Part shown: positions 61,601 to 64,000 of the stretch, in pieces
How the letters are laid out: the number at the start of each line of letters is the position of its first letter
How positions within the stretch are numbered: position 1 is the first letter of the stretch
From: Mycobacterium noviomagense
GTDB lineage: Bacteria > Actinomycetota > Actinomycetes > Mycobacteriales > Mycobacteriaceae
NCBI RefSeq assembly: GCF_010731635.1
Contig: NZ_AP022583.1
Coordinates: 1,860,001-1,924,000, forward strand
Length of the DNA: 64,000 nt
Direction: 5' to 3'
Notes under the pieces: generated by a model
The model's database searches: none
Told to the model about the DNA's origin: nothing
The model's input: only the letters and a program-made list of their open reading frames with translations
Position numbers and translations under genes: made by a program

Positions 61601-63520
61601 GCCCTGAGCAAGGCGCACCGACGATTCGGTGGCTTGGCGGGCCGCCGGTAGTGCCGACAAAATCCGCACGGCCGCAGCCAGATCGGTGCCAGTGATGATG
61701 TCTGCGGTCCACGGTGTCGCCGCATGCGGGTCGTCGAGGGCCACCCCGACGTCGGCGACGGCCAGCGCCGCCAACGTGTCCGTCGACGCGAAATCCCGAT
61801 GCAGCGCGGTGATCAGCAATACCGGCCCGCGATCCGAGCGCAGCTCACGGACCAACTTCAGCAGCGGAGTGCCCGGGGGATGAGCCTCTGCGACGCTCGC
61901 CGCCAGATCCTGGGTGCCCGCGACGTGCCGCAACACCACCCGCGCTCCGGTGCGGTGCGCGGTCTGCAGCAGTGCGATCGCGAAGGGGTCGACTTCCCAA
62001 CCAACTTCGACGTTGCCCACGCATTCGCCGTCGACCACGAGGTCGGCACGTTCGAGGCCCTGGGCGGGTGTAGCCGCCGGTCCCTGCGCCGGGATCCAGC
62101 GCAGACGAGCCCCGGTGGCGGGAAACTCATCGGGATCGGGCTCGGGCGGCTGCTCAGCGTGCAGCAGCGCGTCGGCGACCTCATATACCCGGTCGTCATC
62201 CCAGCCGGGTGCATTTCCGCGTGCTTGCAGGACGGCCCGCGCATCACCGCGCAACGCCGCGCCGTCGATCAGGACCACCTTCACCCGATCCAACCGGCGC
62301 AGCGCGCCGGGGTCGAGGATCATCTGCCCGGCGTTGGCCAGACCGCGGCCCAGGACGGCGGCGAACGCCTGCCGGCCCATATGCGCTGCCTTGGGCACCC
62401 CGGCCAGGATCGTTCCGGCCGCGTCTTCGGCGCCGCCGCCTGCCAGCAACGCGCCCGCCGCGGCGACCAGCGAACCGTTGGCGGCCTGGTTGGCATACTC
62501 TTCCACCGGTCCGGCCATCGATCCCTTTGCCGTGTCGATCGCCGAGTCGATGGCCCCGTCGACGACGACGTGCGAAGCCTCACCGGCTGCTGCGGCCACC
62601 CAGTTGTGCCGGGGAGCGTGGGAATCGGGTCCAGCGGACGAGATGACGGGGACCACTGGTGCCTGCGGCCGCTTGGTCGAGGCCAGCTCGGGTTCTCGCT
62701 GCCGCCACCTGTCCCGGTGAGCCGCCGCCTCGGCGATCTGCAGGCCGCGTTGCGCCAGGTCCAACAGTGGTGTGCCGACCGCCTGCGTGAGGCCGTTGGC
62801 CGCTGCGCTGGAAGCGGCGAGCGCGAGATCGGTGCCCACTCGACCCAGGCGCGATTCCAAAAATGACACGATGCGCGGTTGGTTGCTGATCAGAGCGGCC
62901 GCGGCTCGGGTGGTTCGCGGGGCGGCTGGCAGTCGGACGACCCAACCGGTGACGGCGGCCCCGATCGCTACGACATCCATTGCCGCGGCGGTGACCGGCA
63001 CCAGTATCGCCAGCGGATTACCGGGATCGGCGAACGGCGCGATGCGCGGTGCCGATTGCAAGCCTGCCGACATCAAGTCGGCGGCGACGGACTCGACTGC
63101 GTCACGCACGGTGTCGACGATGCGATCGGCGTCGGTGTCGTCCTCGAGTTCGAGCACCAGCCGGCCCAACGCGCCCTCGACATGAGCAGTCGTCACGCCG
63201 GGGATCTTGCGGACCGCCTCCTCTACTGCCGGCGCATGCTCGTGCCAGCGGGGAAACGGCAGCAGCGGATCCAGGTCCAGGTGCACCCGGCGTCCGCTCT
63301 GCCAACGCACCGGCGGCGCAGCTGCCTCAGCGGAGCCGTTGGAAGAATTGCCCATCCCCAGCACGCGGGCGGTCGATTGGCTGACCGATTGCACGACTGG
63401 AGTGGCCAGCATCTGCATCGCCGCGGCAGCCCCCGCCGCGCCTTGCACCCCGGTTCGCACCGCCTGCGCCGCTCCACCGGTTACGCCGCCGAGAACGTTG
63501 GCTACACCCGGAACCCTCAT
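58700..63520 (-). CDS. ctpI: Large P-type cation-transporting ATPase CtpI
   Basis: 1606 residues, close to the 1632 of Mtb CtpI (Rv0107c) and very similar throughout as I remember it. An N-terminal part of about 700 residues contains a heavy-metal-associated-like region (FPRWHEHAPAVEEAVRKIPG) and a degenerate ATPase-like half. The C-terminal half is the catalytic pump: LTGESLPVDKQVDP near 890, phosphorylation site DKTGTLTEN near 1048, MVGDGANDAAAIRMADVGIG near 1330, then the final membrane helices. The transported ion is not established. It is transcribed toward the LpqC-like gene and diverges from the DUF899 gene. Confidence 0.95.
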   Translation of the reverse strand: MRVPGVANVLGGVTGGAAQAVRTGVQGAAGAAAAMQMLATPVVQSVSQSTARVLGMGNSSNGSAEAAAPPVRWQSGRRVHLDLDPLLPFPRWHEHAPAVEEAVRKIPGVTTAHVEGALGRLVLELEDDTDADRIVDTVRDAVESVAADLMSAGLQSAPRIAPFADPGNPLAILVPVTAAAMDVVAIGAAVTGWVVRLPAAPRTTRAAAALISNQPRIVSFLESRLGRVGTDLALAASSAAANGLTQAVGTPLLDLAQRGLQIAEAAAHRDRWRQREPELASTKRPQAPVVPVISSAGPDSHAPRHNWVAAAAGEASHVVVDGAIDSAIDTAKGSMAGPVEEYANQAANGSLVAAAGALLAGGGAEDAAGTILAGVPKAAHMGRQAFAAVLGRGLANAGQMILDPGALRRLDRVKVVLIDGAALRGDARAVLQARGNAPGWDDDRVYEVADALLHAEQPPEPDPDEFPATGARLRWIPAQGPAATPAQGLERADLVVDGECVGNVEVGWEVDPFAIALLQTAHRTGARVVLRHVAGTQDLAASVAEAHPPGTPLLKLVRELRSDRGPVLLITALHRDFASTDTLAALAVADVGVALDDPHAATPWTADIITGTDLAAAVRILSALPAARQATESSVRLAQGGTTLAGLLLVTGDPRTGAGSPLAMRRWLNPVNAAAATALASGAFSAAKVLRQPDPTPQPLTAWHALDPEIVYSRLTSRTRPLVIEPGAAAWRRVADDLSYTPLVRPLRGPAAAVGRLLAATRAELNDPLTPILAVGAAASAIVGSNVDALLVTGVMTANAIVGGVQRLRAEAAAAELFAEQEKFARRVVVPAVATTRRRLDVARHSDRVVTVTASSLRPGDVIDLAAPDVVPADARVLVAEDVEVDESFLTGESLPVDKQVDPVAATDPDRASMLFEGSTIVAGHARAIVVATGAGTAAHRAISAVADVEPAAGVQARLRQLTSRVLPVTLAGGAAVSALALLRRATLRQAVADGVAIAVAAVPEGLPLVATLAQLAAAQRLSRRGVLVRAPRTVEALGRVDTVCFDKTGTLTENRLRVVCAVPKDSRPEGPFLDTADPRAAEVLRAAARACTQPRNGQGHAHATDEAILTAADALGGQGDSEWTVLAEVPFESSRGYAAAIGTASADGQPPTLMLKGAPEQVLPRCRFADRDAEGDHAESLVHGLAEQGLRVLAVAQRSWDGETTEDATDADEVDAAAQDLELLGYVGLADTARPSARPLIEALLDAERKVVLITGDHPVTARAIARQLGLPSDVRVVTGSELAALDEEACTKLAADVQVFARVSPEQKVQIVAALQRCGQVTAMVGDGANDAAAIRMADVGIGVTARGSSAARGAADIVLTDDDLGVLIDALVEGRGMWAGVRDAVTILVGGNVGEVLFTIIGTAFGAGRAPIGTRQLLLVNLLTDMFPALAVAVTSQHPQLDESEDQADQEDEEARRAYQRAVLTEPTPSLDVPLMRQIVTRGAVTAAGATAAWAIGRWTPGTERRTATMGLTALVATQLAQTLMTRRHSPLVVATALGSAAVLVAVVQTPGVSHFFGCTPLGPVAWTGVAGATATATALSVVAPTWLVKTVGVSQQIPDPTV

Positions 63521-63740
63521 TGCGTCATCCTTCAGCCTTCGGCTACGTCTGCCGTGCCCAACCTACGGCTACTAGCTAACACTGCCCATAAAACACCCTG
63601 GTAAACGGCACCACTGTGCAGGCACTACGTGAGTGTCGGCGCTCGGCGGGACACCGGTGTCGGATTTACGCCGCCGCGTTCGTCGTCTAGGTGACGGCGG
63701 CTCGAGAGGAAAGCCGTCCTGACGAGAAAGGAGCGCAGAC
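63521..63740. other. Intergenic region between ctpI and the DUF899 gene
   Basis: 220 bp between divergent genes, with no gene recognised. It should contain both promoters, and an AAAGGAGCGCAGAC ribosome site lies before ATG 63741. Confidence 0.5.
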
Positions 63741-64000
63741 ATGACCACCCACACAGTCGCAACTCGAGAAGAGCACCTTCAGGCTCGTCTGGCTGCTTGA
63801 GGCGGAAAAGGAACTTACCCGCCGCAGCGACGAGCTAGCCGTGCGACGGCGCGACCTTCCCTGGGTGCGAATCGAGAAGACCTACCGCTTCGACACCAAC
63901 GAAGGAGAGAAAACCCTCGCCGAACTCTTCGACGGGCGCTCGCAGCCGCTGGTCTACCACTTCATGTTCGGACCGGACTGGACTGAGGCAGGCCGTCCTC
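63741..64000 (+). pseudogene. DUF899 (thioredoxin-like) protein, frameshifted and cut by the right edge
   Basis: ATG 63741 begins MTTHTVATREEHLQARLAA, then TGA at 63798-63800. In the next frame the family sequence continues from LLEAEKELTRRSDELAVRRR, RDLPWVRIEKTYRFDTNEGE and LAELFDGRSQPLVYHFMFGP to the window edge. Removing one G near 63791 (CGTCTGGCTGC) joins them as ARLLLEAEKEL. DUF899 proteins have a thioredoxin-like fold and unknown function. The start is supported by AAAGGAG upstream. Confidence 0.75.

Overview
The window is chromosomal DNA from a mycobacterium, most likely a slow grower. It is GC-rich and carries the origin-proximal core genes of that genus as close homologues of Mycobacterium tuberculosis (Mtb) proteins: rsmA, sigM, murJ with a pseudokinase tail, mutT4, pcnA, mtc28, leuS, ino1, ponA1, rpsF-ssb-rpsR-rplI, dnaB and ctpI. 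All comparisons with Mtb gene order are from memory and were not run. I saw no rRNA, tRNA, CRISPR array or insertion sequence.

Layout. (1) 1-8253, minus strand: one colinear unit mutT4, an Rv3909-like membrane protein, murJ, sigM, rsmA (rsmA runs off the left edge). (2) 8330-8500: a 56-bp tandem repeat, then divergent pcnA and an Asp-rich Rv3906c-like gene. (3) 10516-11262: a synteny junction holding a methyltransferase gene with an in-frame stop. In Mtb the genes to its left lie on one side of oriC and those to its right on the other, so an inversion spanning the origin is implied. (4) 11263-26884: Rv0036c to Rv0047c homologues with two apparent insertions, an SDR gene next to leuS and an amino-acid ABC transporter with a fused binding-protein/permease. 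(5) 27027-33324: a truncated gene beside an ssuD-like monooxygenase gene, then the Rv0049, ponA1 and Rv0051 homologues. (6) 33469-38721: the rpsF-ssb-rpsR-rplI cluster and dnaB, which carries two inteins.

(7) 38795-58643 is an accessory block not seen between dnaB and ctpI in Mtb. It holds an IF-2N-domain protein, a broken alpha/beta hydrolase, an IclR-controlled set (SDR, acetoacetate-decarboxylase-like protein, two amidohydrolases), a DUF5990 gene, a fused HadA/HadB dehydratase, a broken phenolic acid decarboxylase, an N-acyl-D-amino-acid-deacylase-like/Rieske oxygenase operon behind a 23-bp palindrome, several SDR/NmrA reductases, a collapsed fadD and an LpqC-like esterase. (8) 58700-63520 is ctpI, followed by a broken DUF899 gene cut by the right edge.

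The catabolic genes look like parts of one or more degradation routes for an unknown cyclic or aromatic compound: ring oxygenation, hydrolysis of an amide or cyclic bond, dehydrogenation and decarboxylation. This is inference from family membership and gene adjacency. At least seven genes are broken: four by single-base frameshifts (two at runs of four C), two by in-frame stops and one by an internal deletion. That means either real gene decay or base-level sequence errors, and read-level data are needed to decide.
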